From an uncultured Lachnospiraceae bacterium (GTDB lineage: Bacteria > Bacillota > Clostridia > Lachnospirales > Lachnospiraceae), in NCBI GenBank assembly GCA_944384155.1, contig CALWSG010000032.1, positions 1 through 33,630 on the forward strand: 33,630 nucleotides of DNA, given 5' to 3'. The notes under the pieces were generated by a model. That model was not told where the DNA came from, ran no database searches, and saw only the letters and a list, made by a program, of their open reading frames with translations. Below, piece by piece: positions 7,337-16,191 of the stretch. Position numbers and translations under genes: made by a program. Position 1 is the stretch's first letter, and every line of letters begins with the position of its first letter.

Positions 7337-8449
7337 CAGATGCAGTATTGTTTTTAATATATGCAGAGAATATATTTTAATATTTGCCACATCTTTTAAA
7401 AATTCATCAGTAATTTCAAAATATGTAATTTTATCATTATATTCTATTTTAAAATATGGAGAGATAATTTCAGCAGTCTGAGGAAGAAAACGCCCTGTCT
7501 TTTTGCTGTAGCAGTTTGCAGCCTTTGCCTGTGTTCTGAAATTCTTGTCCACATAAAATGCAACACTTTTATGAATGGAGCAATCCTCCTTTGGAAGGTA
7601 ATAATAATCCTTATAATTAGGATAAAAGAATTTAAGCTCATTGGTATATACTGCAATCTTAAGCTTAGCTTTATTGTCAAAGGCAGTCATATAAAATATA
7701 TTATTTCCTCCTGAAATCCTTGACGGCAGTGTATAATTTAAGGATAGCTCTATAATTGCCTCCTGCATATTATCTTTGTGGGCATATCCTGCATTTTCTA
7801 TGCTTATGGAATGTATATCAAAGCTTCCGTCAAATAACTTTTTATATTTAATTATTTCCAAAAGTCCCACAAGACCTTTTATATCATCAAGATTATGTAA
7901 AATTAAAAGAGCAAGTGAGTTATTTGTTTTATTCTTAAGATACTCATCATATATCTTAATAAGCTCACCTCCTGAAAGTGTATCCTTTCTTGATATTCCC
8001 AGGAATTCTTCAATAGCTTTCTGCTTAAGGCTTGGCAGCTTTAAAATATTTTTTAAGGTCTGGCATATTTTGTATAAATCAATGCTTTCAAGGTCGGAAA
8101 ATATCCGGCTTAATGAATCCTCGATTCCAAGAAGCCTGCACTTATGAGTTATATAAGGAATGTCAAATCCCTCACCATTAAAATGAACAATATACTTATA
8201 ATTTTTTATAAACTCAATAAATGATAAAATCAGCTCCCTTTCATTGGAGTTATCATCAAGAAACCACTGTACAGTGTTAAAAGCTTTATTCTTTTGGTCA
8301 TAATACAGACAGCCTATAAGGTAAAGCTTTGTATGGACAGGAGAAAAGCCTGTAGTTTCAATATCAAAAAAAACCGTTTCCCGTAATGGAAAATCCGTAA
8401 AGTCTATATTATCTGCATTAAATTCATATTTATTGTAATATGCTTTCAA
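7316..8449 (-). CDS. YprB-like ribonuclease H-like (DnaQ-fold) exonuclease
   Basis: The 377-residue product is a predicted metal-dependent 3'-5' nuclease of the RNase_H_2/YprB family. It has the catalytic pattern of the DEDD group: FFDIETTGF (D29, E31), HFNGEGFDIPYI (D96), and HNLDDI (H185, D189). The C-terminal half (about 200-377) has no motif I recognise. The B. subtilis YprB protein is somewhat longer. The start is a TTG at 8449-8447, with AGAGAGG 8 bases upstream on the minus strand. No ATG is better placed. It is convergent with the SASP gene, and its last codons lie in the shared terminator stem. The substrate is unknown. Confidence 0.8.
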   Translation of the reverse strand: MKAYYNKYEFNADNIDFTDFPLRETVFFDIETTGFSPVHTKLYLIGCLYYDQKNKAFNTVQWFLDDNSNERELILSFIEFIKNYKYIVHFNGEGFDIPYITHKCRLLGIEDSLSRIFSDLESIDLYKICQTLKNILKLPSLKQKAIEEFLGISRKDTLSGGELIKIYDEYLKNKTNNSLALLILHNLDDIKGLVGLLEIIKYKKLFDGSFDIHSISIENAGYAHKDNMQEAIIELSLNYTLPSRISGGNNIFYMTAFDNKAKLKIAVYTNELKFFYPNYKDYYYLPKEDCSIHKSVAFYVDKNFRTQAKAANCYSKKTGRFLPQTAEIISPYFKIEYNDKITYFEITDEFLKDVANIKIYSLHILKTILHLKKHHVT

Positions 8450-8545
8450 AAAAATTACCTCTCTAAATTTAATTTTTAGTATATATAAGTATTATCAGTA
8501 TATCATATAATAGACTAAAATGGAAAAACTAAAAGAAGAAATTTG

Positions 8546-8574
8546 TTGAGAAAAATTAAATTTTATATTATCAT
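8546..8574 (+). promoter_or_regulatory. Sigma-A-type promoter for the rnf operon
   Basis: TTGAGA (8546-8551) and TATCAT (8569-8574) are separated by 17 bp, each with one mismatch to consensus. The predicted start, near 8581, gives a leader of about 47 bases with a GAGGGAAG ribosome binding site before rnfC. The gap 8450-8627 separates divergent genes, so a promoter is expected here. Confidence 0.55.
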
Positions 8575-8627
8575 ATTAATAAGTGTTAAATTATACGAAA
8601 TAAATTTTATCGAAAAGAGGGAAGTTT

Positions 8628-9953
8628 ATGTCAATATTGTCATTTAAAGGCGGAGTACATCCACATAATGATGGTAAGGCTCTGTCAAAGACAAGACCAA
8701 TAGAGGATTTTGAGCCTAAGGGAGAAATAGTTATTCCTTTAAGCCAGCATATTGGTACACCGGCTGCCCCGGTTGTAAAACCCGGAGATAAGGTTTTGGT
8801 TAATCAGAAAATAGGTGAGTCGTCAGGATTTATATCGGCTAACGTACATTCCTCCGTATCGGGAACAGTAAAAAAAATAGAAGCCAGAAGAATGGCATCG
8901 GGAAATAAAGTAATGTGTGTTGTTATTGATAATGATAACAGATATAATGAATGTCCCATAACAGATTTTAGAAAAGCCTCAGAAATGTCTGACAAAGAAA
9001 AGCTTGAACTTATAAAGGAGGCCGGTATTGTTGGAATGGGCGGAGCCGGATTTCCATCCCATGTAAAGCTTTCACCGCAAAATAAAGAAGATATTGAGTA
9101 TATAATAGTAAACGGGGCAGAGTGTGAACCCTATCTTACCTCAGATTACAGAAGGATGATAGAAAATCCAGAGTATCTTTTAGAGGGGCTTAGGATAGTA
9201 TTGTCAATGTTTAAGAAAGCAAAGGGTATTATAGCCATAGAGGACAATAAATTAGATGCTGTAATAAAGTTAAAAAAGCTTTTGCACCATGATAAGGATA
9301 TAGAAGTAAGAACACTGTTTACAAAATATCCCCAGGGAGGAGAAAGAGCATTAATATACGCTGTTACAGGAAGGAAAATAAATTCCTCCATGCTTCCTGC
9401 AGATGTAAAATGCATAGTACATAATGTTGATACAATATTTGCAATAAGGAATGCAGTGATAAACAAAAAACCACTTGTTACAAGAATAGTTACCGTAACG
9501 GGAGATGCAGTAAAAAGACCTCAAAATTACAAAGTTCCCATAGGAACAAATATAAGAGAGCTTGTGGAGGCGGCGGGTGGCTTTAAGAAAGCTCCCGAAA
9601 AAATTATATCAGGCGGACCTATGATGGGGACTGCCATATATAATCTTGATGCACCTATAGTTAAAGGAACATCTTCAATTTTGGCATTTACAAAGGACGA
9701 GGTAAGAGACAGTGAGCCTTCAAGCTGTATTAACTGTGGAAGATGTGTAAGTGTATGTCCCGGAAGGGTGGTTCCTGCAAGGCTTTCGGTTATGGCTGAG
9801 CATGGAGACAAGGAGGCATTTATAAAAAATAACGGCATGGAGTGCTGCGAGTGCGGCTGCTGTTCTTATATATGTCCTGCAAAGAGAAATCTTACACAGG
9901 CAATCAAGTCCATGAGACAGGACATTCTGGCAGAGAGAAAGGGAGGAAAATAA
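8628..9953 (+). CDS. rnfC: Rnf electron transport complex subunit RnfC
   Basis: RnfC is the peripheral NADH/NAD+-binding subunit of the membrane ferredoxin:NAD+ oxidoreductase, which drives Na+ or H+ pumping. The 441-residue protein has the N-terminal barrel-like region (HIGTPAAPVVKPGDKV), the nucleotide-binding GIVGMGGAGFPSH and IIVNGAECEPYLTSDYR motifs, a central region with GGPMMG, and two C-terminal 4Fe-4S motifs, CINCGRCVSVCP and CCECGCCSYICP. It is the first gene of the operon, directly behind the promoter. rnfD starts immediately after its stop. RnfC with RnfB and no NqrF-like gene shows this is Rnf and not Na+-NQR. Confidence 0.97.
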   Translation: MSILSFKGGVHPHNDGKALSKTRPIEDFEPKGEIVIPLSQHIGTPAAPVVKPGDKVLVNQKIGESSGFISANVHSSVSGTVKKIEARRMASGNKVMCVVIDNDNRYNECPITDFRKASEMSDKEKLELIKEAGIVGMGGAGFPSHVKLSPQNKEDIEYIIVNGAECEPYLTSDYRRMIENPEYLLEGLRIVLSMFKKAKGIIAIEDNKLDAVIKLKKLLHHDKDIEVRTLFTKYPQGGERALIYAVTGRKINSSMLPADVKCIVHNVDTIFAIRNAVINKKPLVTRIVTVTGDAVKRPQNYKVPIGTNIRELVEAAGGFKKAPEKIISGGPMMGTAIYNLDAPIVKGTSSILAFTKDEVRDSEPSSCINCGRCVSVCPGRVVPARLSVMAEHGDKEAFIKNNGMECCECGCCSYICPAKRNLTQAIKSMRQDILAERKGGK

Positions 9954-10913
9954 ATGAGTGATTTGTTAAATGTGTCATCTAATCCTCATGTACGAGATAA
10001 AAGAACAACTTCATCAATTATGTTAAGCGTTATATTGGCACTTATACCTGCAACAGCATTTGGTATTTATAATTTTGGGTATAAGGCTTTAGTCCTTGTT
10101 GCCGTGTGTATTGTATCAAGTGTTTTATTTGAGGGAATATATGAATACTTAATGAAGCAGAAAATCACTGTAAAGGACTTAAGTGCAGCGGTTACAGGAC
10201 TGTTAATAGCCCTTAACCTTCCTCATGACTTTCCCATATGGATGGCAGTTCTTGGCTGCGGATTTGGTATTATAGTAGTAAAGCAGGTGTTTGGAGGAAT
10301 AGGACAGAACTTTATGAACCCTGCATTAGGTGCAAGATGCTTTCTTATATTATCCTTTGGAACAAAAATGACGGTATTTACATATGACGGCGTAACAGGT
10401 GCAACTCCCTTAAAGCAGCTTAAGGATACAGGAGCAGTGGATAGTCTTAAAAGCATGTTTATTGGAACTACCGCAGGAACAATAGGAGAGACATCGGTTA
10501 TAGCCATACTTATAGGTGCAATATATCTTTTAGGAAAAGGTATAATAGATTTCAGAATACCCTTTACATATATAATTTCTTTTGCCGTATTTATAGGAAT
10601 ATTCGGTGAAGGAGGCTTTAATCCTGAATTTATTGCCGCACATCTTTGCGGCGGCGGTCTTATGCTTGGAGCATTTTTTATGGCGACAGACTATGTTACC
10701 TCTCCCATTACCAAGGTGGGAAGAATAGTGTTTGGCATACTGCTTGGAATTCTTACAGGAGTATTCAGAGTGTTTGGACCAAGCGCTGAGGGCGTTTCCT
10801 TTGCCATAATATTCTGTAATCTCCTTGTTCCTATTATTGAAAGGGTTACGATGCCAACAGCTTTTGGCTGTAAATCAAGGTACCTTGGCAGATTTAAAAA
10901 GGAGGGTAATTAG
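9954..10913 (+). CDS. rnfD: Rnf electron transport complex subunit RnfD
   Basis: RnfD is an integral membrane subunit carrying a covalently bound FMN. The 319-residue protein is highly hydrophobic with several membrane spans and begins NVSSNPHVRDKRTTSSIM, the typical RnfD/NqrB opening. The flavinylation site is GVTGATPLKQL, with the acceptor Thr at about residue 151. A second conserved segment is GQNFMNPALGARCF. Length is slightly below gammaproteobacterial RnfD. The ATG directly abuts the rnfC stop, and GGGAGG within the rnfC end serves as ribosome binding site, so translation is probably coupled. Confidence 0.96.
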   Translation: MSDLLNVSSNPHVRDKRTTSSIMLSVILALIPATAFGIYNFGYKALVLVAVCIVSSVLFEGIYEYLMKQKITVKDLSAAVTGLLIALNLPHDFPIWMAVLGCGFGIIVVKQVFGGIGQNFMNPALGARCFLILSFGTKMTVFTYDGVTGATPLKQLKDTGAVDSLKSMFIGTTAGTIGETSVIAILIGAIYLLGKGIIDFRIPFTYIISFAVFIGIFGEGGFNPEFIAAHLCGGGLMLGAFFMATDYVTSPITKVGRIVFGILLGILTGVFRVFGPSAEGVSFAIIFCNLLVPIIERVTMPTAFGCKSRYLGRFKKEGN

Positions 10914-10914
10914 T

Positions 10915-11598
10915 ATGAAGGAGCTTATTAAAAATGCCCTTGTTCTTTGCGGTATAACTGTTGTGGCAGGAATTTTGCTTGGAGCAGTTTACGAGATTAC
11001 AAAGGAGCCAAGAGAAAGGCAGCAGGAGATTTCCAAAACCAACGCATACAGAGAGGTTTTAAAAGAGGCAGCGGAATTTAAGGATATTGACATTGACAGT
11101 GATATTATAAAAAAGCTGCTTAAAGAATACGGAATAACAGAGCAAAATGTTGTGGTAGATAGTTGTGTTACAGGATTAAATAAAAATGGTGAAATAGCGG
11201 GATATATTGTTTCCGTTACCTCAAAGGAGGGTTATGGAGGAAATATTTCATTTTCTGTAGGATTTTCCAGTGAAGGAAATATAACGGGAGTATCTGTTCT
11301 ATCCATAAGTGAAACAGCAGGTCTTGGAATGAACGCAAAGGAGGAGGAATTTCTTTCTCAGTATAAAGTCCCGGAAGATGGATTGTTTGTTGTAAATAAG
11401 ACAGAGAGCGAGGAGGGCATAAATATTGATGCCATAAGCGGGGCAACTATTACCACCAATGCCATGACGAAGGGAGTAAATGCAGCAAAGATAACGGCAA
11501 TATACCTTTTGACAGAATACTCTGATTCAGGAGACACAGAAGTGACGGAAAGTGAAAATGAATCTGTTGCTACGGAAGGCGGTGAGGTAAGTGAATAG
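10915..11598 (+). CDS. rnfG: Rnf electron transport complex subunit RnfG
   Basis: RnfG is a single-span subunit with an extracytoplasmic FMN-binding domain. The 227-residue protein has one N-terminal hydrophobic segment (about 6-26), an FMN-binding region with SETAGLGMNAKEEEF, and the flavinylation motif DAISGATITT (Thr near 178), a predicted target of the flavin transferase ApbE. The tail beyond residue 200 is acidic and Ser/Thr-rich. I start at ATG 10915, one base after the rnfD stop, with GGAGGG at 10901-10906. Upstream in-frame ATGs overlap rnfD. Its end overlaps rnfE by 8 bases. Confidence 0.96.
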   Translation: MKELIKNALVLCGITVVAGILLGAVYEITKEPRERQQEISKTNAYREVLKEAAEFKDIDIDSDIIKKLLKEYGITEQNVVVDSCVTGLNKNGEIAGYIVSVTSKEGYGGNISFSVGFSSEGNITGVSVLSISETAGLGMNAKEEEFLSQYKVPEDGLFVVNKTESEEGINIDAISGATITTNAMTKGVNAAKITAIYLLTEYSDSGDTEVTESENESVATEGGEVSE

Positions 11599-12262
11599 AG
11601 CATTGGAGAGGCTATTTAACGGAATAATTAAGGAAAACCCTACATTTGTAATAATGCTTGGCATGTGTCCTACTCTTGCAGTAACCACATCATGTATTAA
11701 CGGAATAGGAATGGGGCTTACAACAACGGTAGTTCTTGCCATGTCTAATACACTTATTTCTCTTATGAGAAAAATAATACCTGATAAGGTAAGAGTTCCT
11801 GCATTTATAGTTATAGTTGCAAGCTTTGTAACTATTGTGCAGTTCATTCTTGAGGCTTACCTTCCTTCCTTAAATGATGCCCTTGGAATATATATTCCCC
11901 TTATAGTAGTAAACTGTATTATTCTTGGAAGGGCAGAGGCGTATGCATCAAAAAATCCTGTTATTCCTTCACTTTTTGACGGAATAGGAATGGGGCTTGG
12001 ATTTACCATGGCACTGGGAATACTTGGAGCCATCAGGGAAATTATAGGCTCAGGAGAATTGTTTGGCATACATTTATTTGATGAGCCTGTAAGGATTATC
12101 GGTTTGGCTCCGGGAGCATTTTTTGTTTTGGCTGCACTTGTAACAATACAGAATAAAATTAAAATAATTCACGGAAAAAGAACAGAGGATACCGGCTGTG
12201 GAGGAAAGTGCAAAAGCTGTGTTATGAAATGCTCAGATGAAAACAATCAAAAAGAAGGGTAA
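11591..12262 (+). CDS. rnfE: Rnf electron transport complex subunit RnfE
   Basis: RnfE is an integral membrane subunit that, with RnfA, forms the inverted-repeat core of the pump. The 223-residue protein contains MLGMCPTLAVTTSCINGIGMG, the ...IVVNCIILGRAEAYASKNPV segment with the conserved cysteine, and GIGMGLGFTMALGILGAIREI. A Cys-rich end (CGGKCKSCVMKC) extends the usual RnfE C terminus. Such tails occur in clostridial RnfE, though the role is unknown to me. It starts with GTG at 11591, overlapping the rnfG end by 8 bases, with GGTGAGG just upstream. Confidence 0.95.
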   Translation: MNRALERLFNGIIKENPTFVIMLGMCPTLAVTTSCINGIGMGLTTTVVLAMSNTLISLMRKIIPDKVRVPAFIVIVASFVTIVQFILEAYLPSLNDALGIYIPLIVVNCIILGRAEAYASKNPVIPSLFDGIGMGLGFTMALGILGAIREIIGSGELFGIHLFDEPVRIIGLAPGAFFVLAALVTIQNKIKIIHGKRTEDTGCGGKCKSCVMKCSDENNQKEG

Positions 12263-12277
12263 AGGAGAATATGAATT

Positions 12278-12853
12278 ATGACGGATTTGATTAAAATAGC
12301 CGTAGGTGCAGCTATTATAAATAATGTAGTTTTAAGTCAGTTTTTAGGATTATGCCCTTTTTTGGGAGTTTCAAAAAAAATAAAGACTGCGGCAGGCATG
12401 GGAAGTGCTGTAATTTTCGTTATTACTATAGCATCCTTTTGCACAGGTATTATTTATAAATACATTTTAGTGCCGGCAGACATTACATACTTAAATACCA
12501 TAGTATTTATTCTTGTGATAGCGGCACTTGTACAGTTTGTGGAAATGGTTGTAAAAAAAATAAGTCCCGCCTTGTATAAGGCTCTTGGTGTTTACCTTCC
12601 CCTTATAACAACAAACTGTGCCGTTTTAGGTGTTGCACTCACCAATGTCCAAAAGGAATATGGTATTGCAGAAGGTGTTGTAAACGGCTTCGGTACATCT
12701 CTTGGATTTATGATAGCCATTGTAATACTTGCGGGAATAAGAGAAAAAATGGAGTATAATAATATTTCTCCTGCACTTAGGGGAATGCCTATAACTCTTA
12801 TTACTGCCGGTCTTATGGCTATTGCGTTCTGTGGCTTTGCAGGACTTTTATAG
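12278..12853 (+). CDS. rnfA: Rnf electron transport complex subunit RnfA
   Basis: RnfA is the second inverted-repeat membrane subunit, paired with RnfE around a shared iron-sulfur site. The 191-residue protein has INNVVLSQFLGLCPFLGVSKK, then YLPLITTNCAVLGVAL with a conserved cysteine, and GFGTSLGFMIAIVILAGIREK. Length equals the family norm of about 190. It begins 15 bp after rnfE, with AAAGGAG as ribosome binding site, and ends 10 bp before rnfB. Confidence 0.96.
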   Translation: MTDLIKIAVGAAIINNVVLSQFLGLCPFLGVSKKIKTAAGMGSAVIFVITIASFCTGIIYKYILVPADITYLNTIVFILVIAALVQFVEMVVKKISPALYKALGVYLPLITTNCAVLGVALTNVQKEYGIAEGVVNGFGTSLGFMIAIVILAGIREKMEYNNISPALRGMPITLITAGLMAIAFCGFAGLL

Positions 12854-12863
12854 GAGGTAGGAA

Positions 12864-13658
12864 ATGGATTGGTTTGGAATCGTAAAGGCTTGTCTTGCTG
12901 TAGGTGTAACAGGACTTATAATAGGTATCTTGCTGGGCTTTGCTTCCAGAATATTTGCAGTTAAGACAGACGAGAGAGAGGAAAAAATAAGGGAAATCCT
13001 CCCGGGAAATAACTGCGGAGGCTGCGGCTATGCAGGATGTGACAGTTTAGCTTCTGCCATCGCCAAGGGAGAAGCTAAGGTAAACGGCTGTCCCGTTGGA
13101 GGAGAGGCTGTGGCAAAGGCAATAGGAGCTATAATGGGAACTTCAGCAGAGACTGTGAGAATGACAGCATATGTAAAATGCAGCGGAGACTGTGACCATA
13201 CCGGGAGTAAATATGAATACAGCGGCAACAATAGCTGCAGGGAGGCTGTAAAAGCCGGAGGCGGAGGACCTAAAAGCTGTGATTACGGCTGTATGGGATT
13301 TGGCTCATGTGTTTCGGTATGTGATTTTGATGCAATACATATAATTAACGGTGTGGCTGTAGTAGACATGGATAAGTGCACAGCCTGCACAAGATGTGTA
13401 AAGGAATGTCCTAAAAATCTCATAGATATAATACCTTATGGCAGCTCCTATGCCGTTGCCTGCAATTCAAATGATAAAGGAGGAGATGTAAAAAAGGTAT
13501 GTACATCAGGCTGCATAGGCTGTACACTTTGTACCAGAGATTGTCCAACAGATGCCGTTAAGGTTGAAAACTCTCTTGCTGTTATAGACCAAACAATTTG
13601 CTGCGGCTGCGGATTATGTGCAGATAAATGCCCTCAGAAGGTTATAAAGGAGCTATAA
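12864..13658 (+). CDS. rnfB: Rnf electron transport complex subunit RnfB
   Basis: RnfB accepts electrons from reduced ferredoxin. The 264-residue protein has one N-terminal membrane span (about 8-30), then a 4Fe-4S motif CGGCGYAGCD...CPVGG (51-80). Cys-rich ferredoxin motifs follow: CDYGCMGFGSCVSVCDFDA (139-157), CTACTRCVKECP (172-183), CTSGCIGCTLCTRDCP (213-228) and CCGCGLCADKCP (246-257). This multi-cluster pattern is typical of clostridial RnfB. It is the last rnf gene. The AAGGAGC in its 3' end serves the sirtuin gene that starts 5 bp later, so the cluster continues past the complex. Confidence 0.96.
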   Translation: MDWFGIVKACLAVGVTGLIIGILLGFASRIFAVKTDEREEKIREILPGNNCGGCGYAGCDSLASAIAKGEAKVNGCPVGGEAVAKAIGAIMGTSAETVRMTAYVKCSGDCDHTGSKYEYSGNNSCREAVKAGGGGPKSCDYGCMGFGSCVSVCDFDAIHIINGVAVVDMDKCTACTRCVKECPKNLIDIIPYGSSYAVACNSNDKGGDVKKVCTSGCIGCTLCTRDCPTDAVKVENSLAVIDQTICCGCGLCADKCPQKVIKEL

Positions 13659-13663
13659 GATTT

Positions 13664-14389
13664 ATGGATAAGGAAAAGCTGTTAATATTAAAAAATTGGA
13701 TAGAGGAATGTGACAATATAGTATTTTTTGGCGGTGCAGGAGTCTCTACAGAAAGCAATATTCCTGACTTTAGAAGTACTGACGGACTTTATAACCAAAA
13801 ATATGATTATCCTCCTGAGACAATATTAAGCCATAGCTTTTACATGAAGAGAACAGAGGAATTTTATAGGTTTTATAAGGATAAAATGATATATAAAAAT
13901 GCTGTTCCCAATAATGCACACAAAATACTGGCCCGGCTTGAAAAAGCAGGAAAGCTTAAAGCAGTTATCACACAGAACATAGACGGACTGCATCAGATGG
14001 CAGGAAGCAGAAATGTGCTGGAGCTTCACGGAAGCGTGCTTCGAAATTACTGTGAAAAATGCAGGAAATTTTATGATGTTGATTATATAATAAACTCAGT
14101 TGGAGTACCGGTATGTCAATGCGGAGGAAGAATAAAGCCTGATGTTGTTTTATATGAGGAAAGTCTTAATACGGAAATAACAGACAAGGCAATTTATCAC
14201 ATACAAAGCTGTGAAATGCTTATTGTGGGAGGCACCTCTCTCACAGTTTATCCTGCGGCAGGATTTATAGATTATTATAAAGGAAATAAGCTTGTACTTA
14301 TTAACAAAGATTCAACGGCTGTAGACGGCAGGGCCAATCTTTGCATACACGGAAAAATAGGTGAGGTGTTAAAAGAAGTATGTCAATGA
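13664..14389 (+). CDS. NAD-dependent protein deacylase, sirtuin family
   Basis: Sirtuins remove acetyl or other acyl groups from lysines, consuming NAD+ and releasing nicotinamide and O-acyl-ADP-ribose. The 241-residue protein has the NAD-binding FFGGAGVSTESNIPDFRS (21-38), TQNIDGLH (103-110), catalytic H122 in LELHGS, and a zinc ribbon with cysteines at 130, 133, 151 and 153. I do not see the Tyr-x-x-Arg pair used by desuccinylases, so deacetylase activity is the better guess. I use ATG 13664, behind AAGGAGC. It follows rnfB by 5 bp and overlaps the response regulator by 10 bases, placing an NAD+-consuming regulator on the transcript of an NAD+-reducing pump. Confidence 0.93.
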   Translation: MDKEKLLILKNWIEECDNIVFFGGAGVSTESNIPDFRSTDGLYNQKYDYPPETILSHSFYMKRTEEFYRFYKDKMIYKNAVPNNAHKILARLEKAGKLKAVITQNIDGLHQMAGSRNVLELHGSVLRNYCEKCRKFYDVDYIINSVGVPVCQCGGRIKPDVVLYEESLNTEITDKAIYHIQSCEMLIVGGTSLTVYPAAGFIDYYKGNKLVLINKDSTAVDGRANLCIHGKIGEVLKEVCQ

Positions 14390-15057
14390 TATTATTGCTG
14401 GAAGATGACAGTACAATAGGGGCAGGAATAGAGTACTCCCTAAATCAGGAGGGCTTTAATGTATATGTTGCAGATACCTGCCAAAAGGCTCTTGAATTTA
14501 TGAAAAATAACACTGATAAGACGAATTTTGCCATACTTGATCTTACACTGCCTGACGGAAGCGGTTACGATGTATGTAAAAAAATAAAAGACATGAAGGA
14601 CATACCTGTAATATTTTTAACTGCATGTGATGAGGAGGTAAATATAGTTATGGGACTTGATATGGGGGCTGATGACTATATAACTAAGCCATTTAGGGTA
14701 AGAGAGCTTATATCCAGAATAAAAACCGTAATGAGAAGATATGAAAAATCCATAGATTCGGGAAATAAGCTGCAAATAAACAATATAACCCTTGATTTAA
14801 ATACTGCCAAGGTTTATAAATCGGGACGTGAGATAGAGCTTACGGCTCTTGAATACAGACTGTTTCTCACTTTTGTAAATAACAGGGGACAGGTTTTATC
14901 AAGAAATCAGCTATTAGAAGGTATATGGGATGTGTCCGGGGATTTTGTCAATGACAACACTCTTACCGTATATATAAAAAGACTCCGCACAAAGCTGGAA
15001 TCAGAGGGGGAAACCATTATAGAAACCGTACGGGGGAGAGGTTACAGACTTCTTTAG
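14380..15057 (+). CDS. OmpR/PhoB-family response regulator
   Basis: A DNA-binding response regulator of 225 residues. The receiver domain (1-120) has acidic EDD at 8-10, phosphoacceptor D54 in ILDLTLPDG, T81, and K103 in DDYITKPF. The winged-helix effector domain (about 130-225) includes LTALEYRLFLTFVNNRGQVLSR and the end ETVRGRGYRL. The start overlaps the sirtuin stop by 10 bases. A second ATG at 14386 is also possible. Its kinase partner is probably the histidine kinase at 16192, separated from it by one coiled-coil gene. The inverted repeat at 17216-17237 is a candidate binding site (inference). Confidence 0.95.
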   Translation: MSMILLLEDDSTIGAGIEYSLNQEGFNVYVADTCQKALEFMKNNTDKTNFAILDLTLPDGSGYDVCKKIKDMKDIPVIFLTACDEEVNIVMGLDMGADDYITKPFRVRELISRIKTVMRRYEKSIDSGNKLQINNITLDLNTAKVYKSGREIELTALEYRLFLTFVNNRGQVLSRNQLLEGIWDVSGDFVNDNTLTVYIKRLRTKLESEGETIIETVRGRGYRLL

Positions 15058-15160
15058 AAGCATTTATTAAACAAAATAAAAATTATTCCGATATATAGAT
15101 ATATAGTTTATAAGCAGGAAAGAAAAAGTTAAAGGTTTTTAAATAAGGAGGATTATGAGT

Positions 15161-16177
15161 ATGGGTCTTACTATATATGCCGGAGGAAACACAAGATTAA
15201 TAAATAAAATAGAAGATGAAAATCAAAAACAGGAACAAAAGCAAAATAAAGCAAGTATTTATGCCGGAAGTCTTAATCTCCCTGATCCTATAGATGAGAA
15301 AAAAAAGAAAGCTATGAAGGAAGCATGGGAAGTTGTATCTGATGCGTGGGAAAGTGATATTGCCATTGACAAAACAATAGATGAAAGACGGCAGATTTAT
15401 AATAATATGAAGGAAATAGAAAAAGAAGCTACAGAAGCATTAAACAGGCTTAAGTCACAGGAAAATGCTTTTATGGAAAGCTACGGTGTGGAAGCTGATT
15501 CAAAAGAACAGGCAGATTTGGAGCTTTTGAAAAAACAGCAGGATATTAAAAACCATGTTTCAAGTGAATCTTTGACTCCGGAGGAGATAGAAAGAATTAA
15601 AAATATTGATTTAAACAATCTTACGGAATACCAGCAAAGAGCATTAGAGTTAAATGACATGGGAGCAGTTTATAAAGATGCATTAAAAGATGCAAAAATA
15701 AAAATGCAGGATGCCGTAAGCGATATAAACAGCATACAGCTTGAGCGTTTAAAATCCCATCCTATGGTAGACGCCACAAAGCAGGCCGAAGCCATAAAAG
15801 CTGCAGCAAGTGATGAAATTATTGGACAGATAATTGAGGATGCAAAGGAAAATACAGACGAAAAGATTGAAGAAGCTGAAGAAGAGGCTGAAAAAAAGGC
15901 TGAAGAGAAAAAGGAAGCTGAAGACAAGCTTGATGAAATTAAAGAGGAAAGAGCCATTCAGGAGGCTGTTATTACAGGAACCAGAGAGGCTGTGGAAAAA
16001 GCAGAAAGAATAAAGCGAGAAAACGATACGCCGGATATAGAGACAGATGATATGCTTGAGCTTACAAAAAGCAGTAATATTAATAATGATGTTAAGCAAA
16101 GCCTTGAGGAGATTAAAAACAGCATGAATCTTCTTGAAGCAGACCTGAAAGGCATAAAAGTTGATGAAACAGTGTAA
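15161..16177 (+). CDS. Coiled-coil protein of unknown function between regulator and kinase
   Basis: I do not recognise a characterised family. The product (338 residues from ATG 15161, 340 from ATG 15155) is soluble, charged and mostly helical, with no signal peptide or membrane span. Near the N terminus a short motif occurs twice (TIYAGG, SIYAGS), followed by NLPDPIDEKKKKAMKEAW and a KTIDERR segment. A long Glu/Lys-rich, Ala-containing helix (about 190-290) is probably a coiled coil. ATG 15161 is 9 bases from AGGAGG (15146-15151), better spaced than 15155. It lies 97-103 bp after the response regulator and 14 bp before the kinase, so it is probably co-transcribed with the kinase. A scaffold, sensor adaptor or exported structural protein are all possible. 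Confidence 0.8.
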   Translation: MGLTIYAGGNTRLINKIEDENQKQEQKQNKASIYAGSLNLPDPIDEKKKKAMKEAWEVVSDAWESDIAIDKTIDERRQIYNNMKEIEKEATEALNRLKSQENAFMESYGVEADSKEQADLELLKKQQDIKNHVSSESLTPEEIERIKNIDLNNLTEYQQRALELNDMGAVYKDALKDAKIKMQDAVSDINSIQLERLKSHPMVDATKQAEAIKAAASDEIIGQIIEDAKENTDEKIEEAEEEAEKKAEEKKEAEDKLDEIKEERAIQEAVITGTREAVEKAERIKRENDTPDIETDDMLELTKSSNINNDVKQSLEEIKNSMNLLEADLKGIKVDETV

Positions 16178-16191
16178 CGGGTGACAGTAAA

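Noticed and set aside
8628..13658. Na+-translocating NADH:quinone reductase (Nqr) operon
   Set aside because: The Rnf-specific RnfC and multi-cluster RnfB are present and no NqrF-like gene exists, so this is Rnf.
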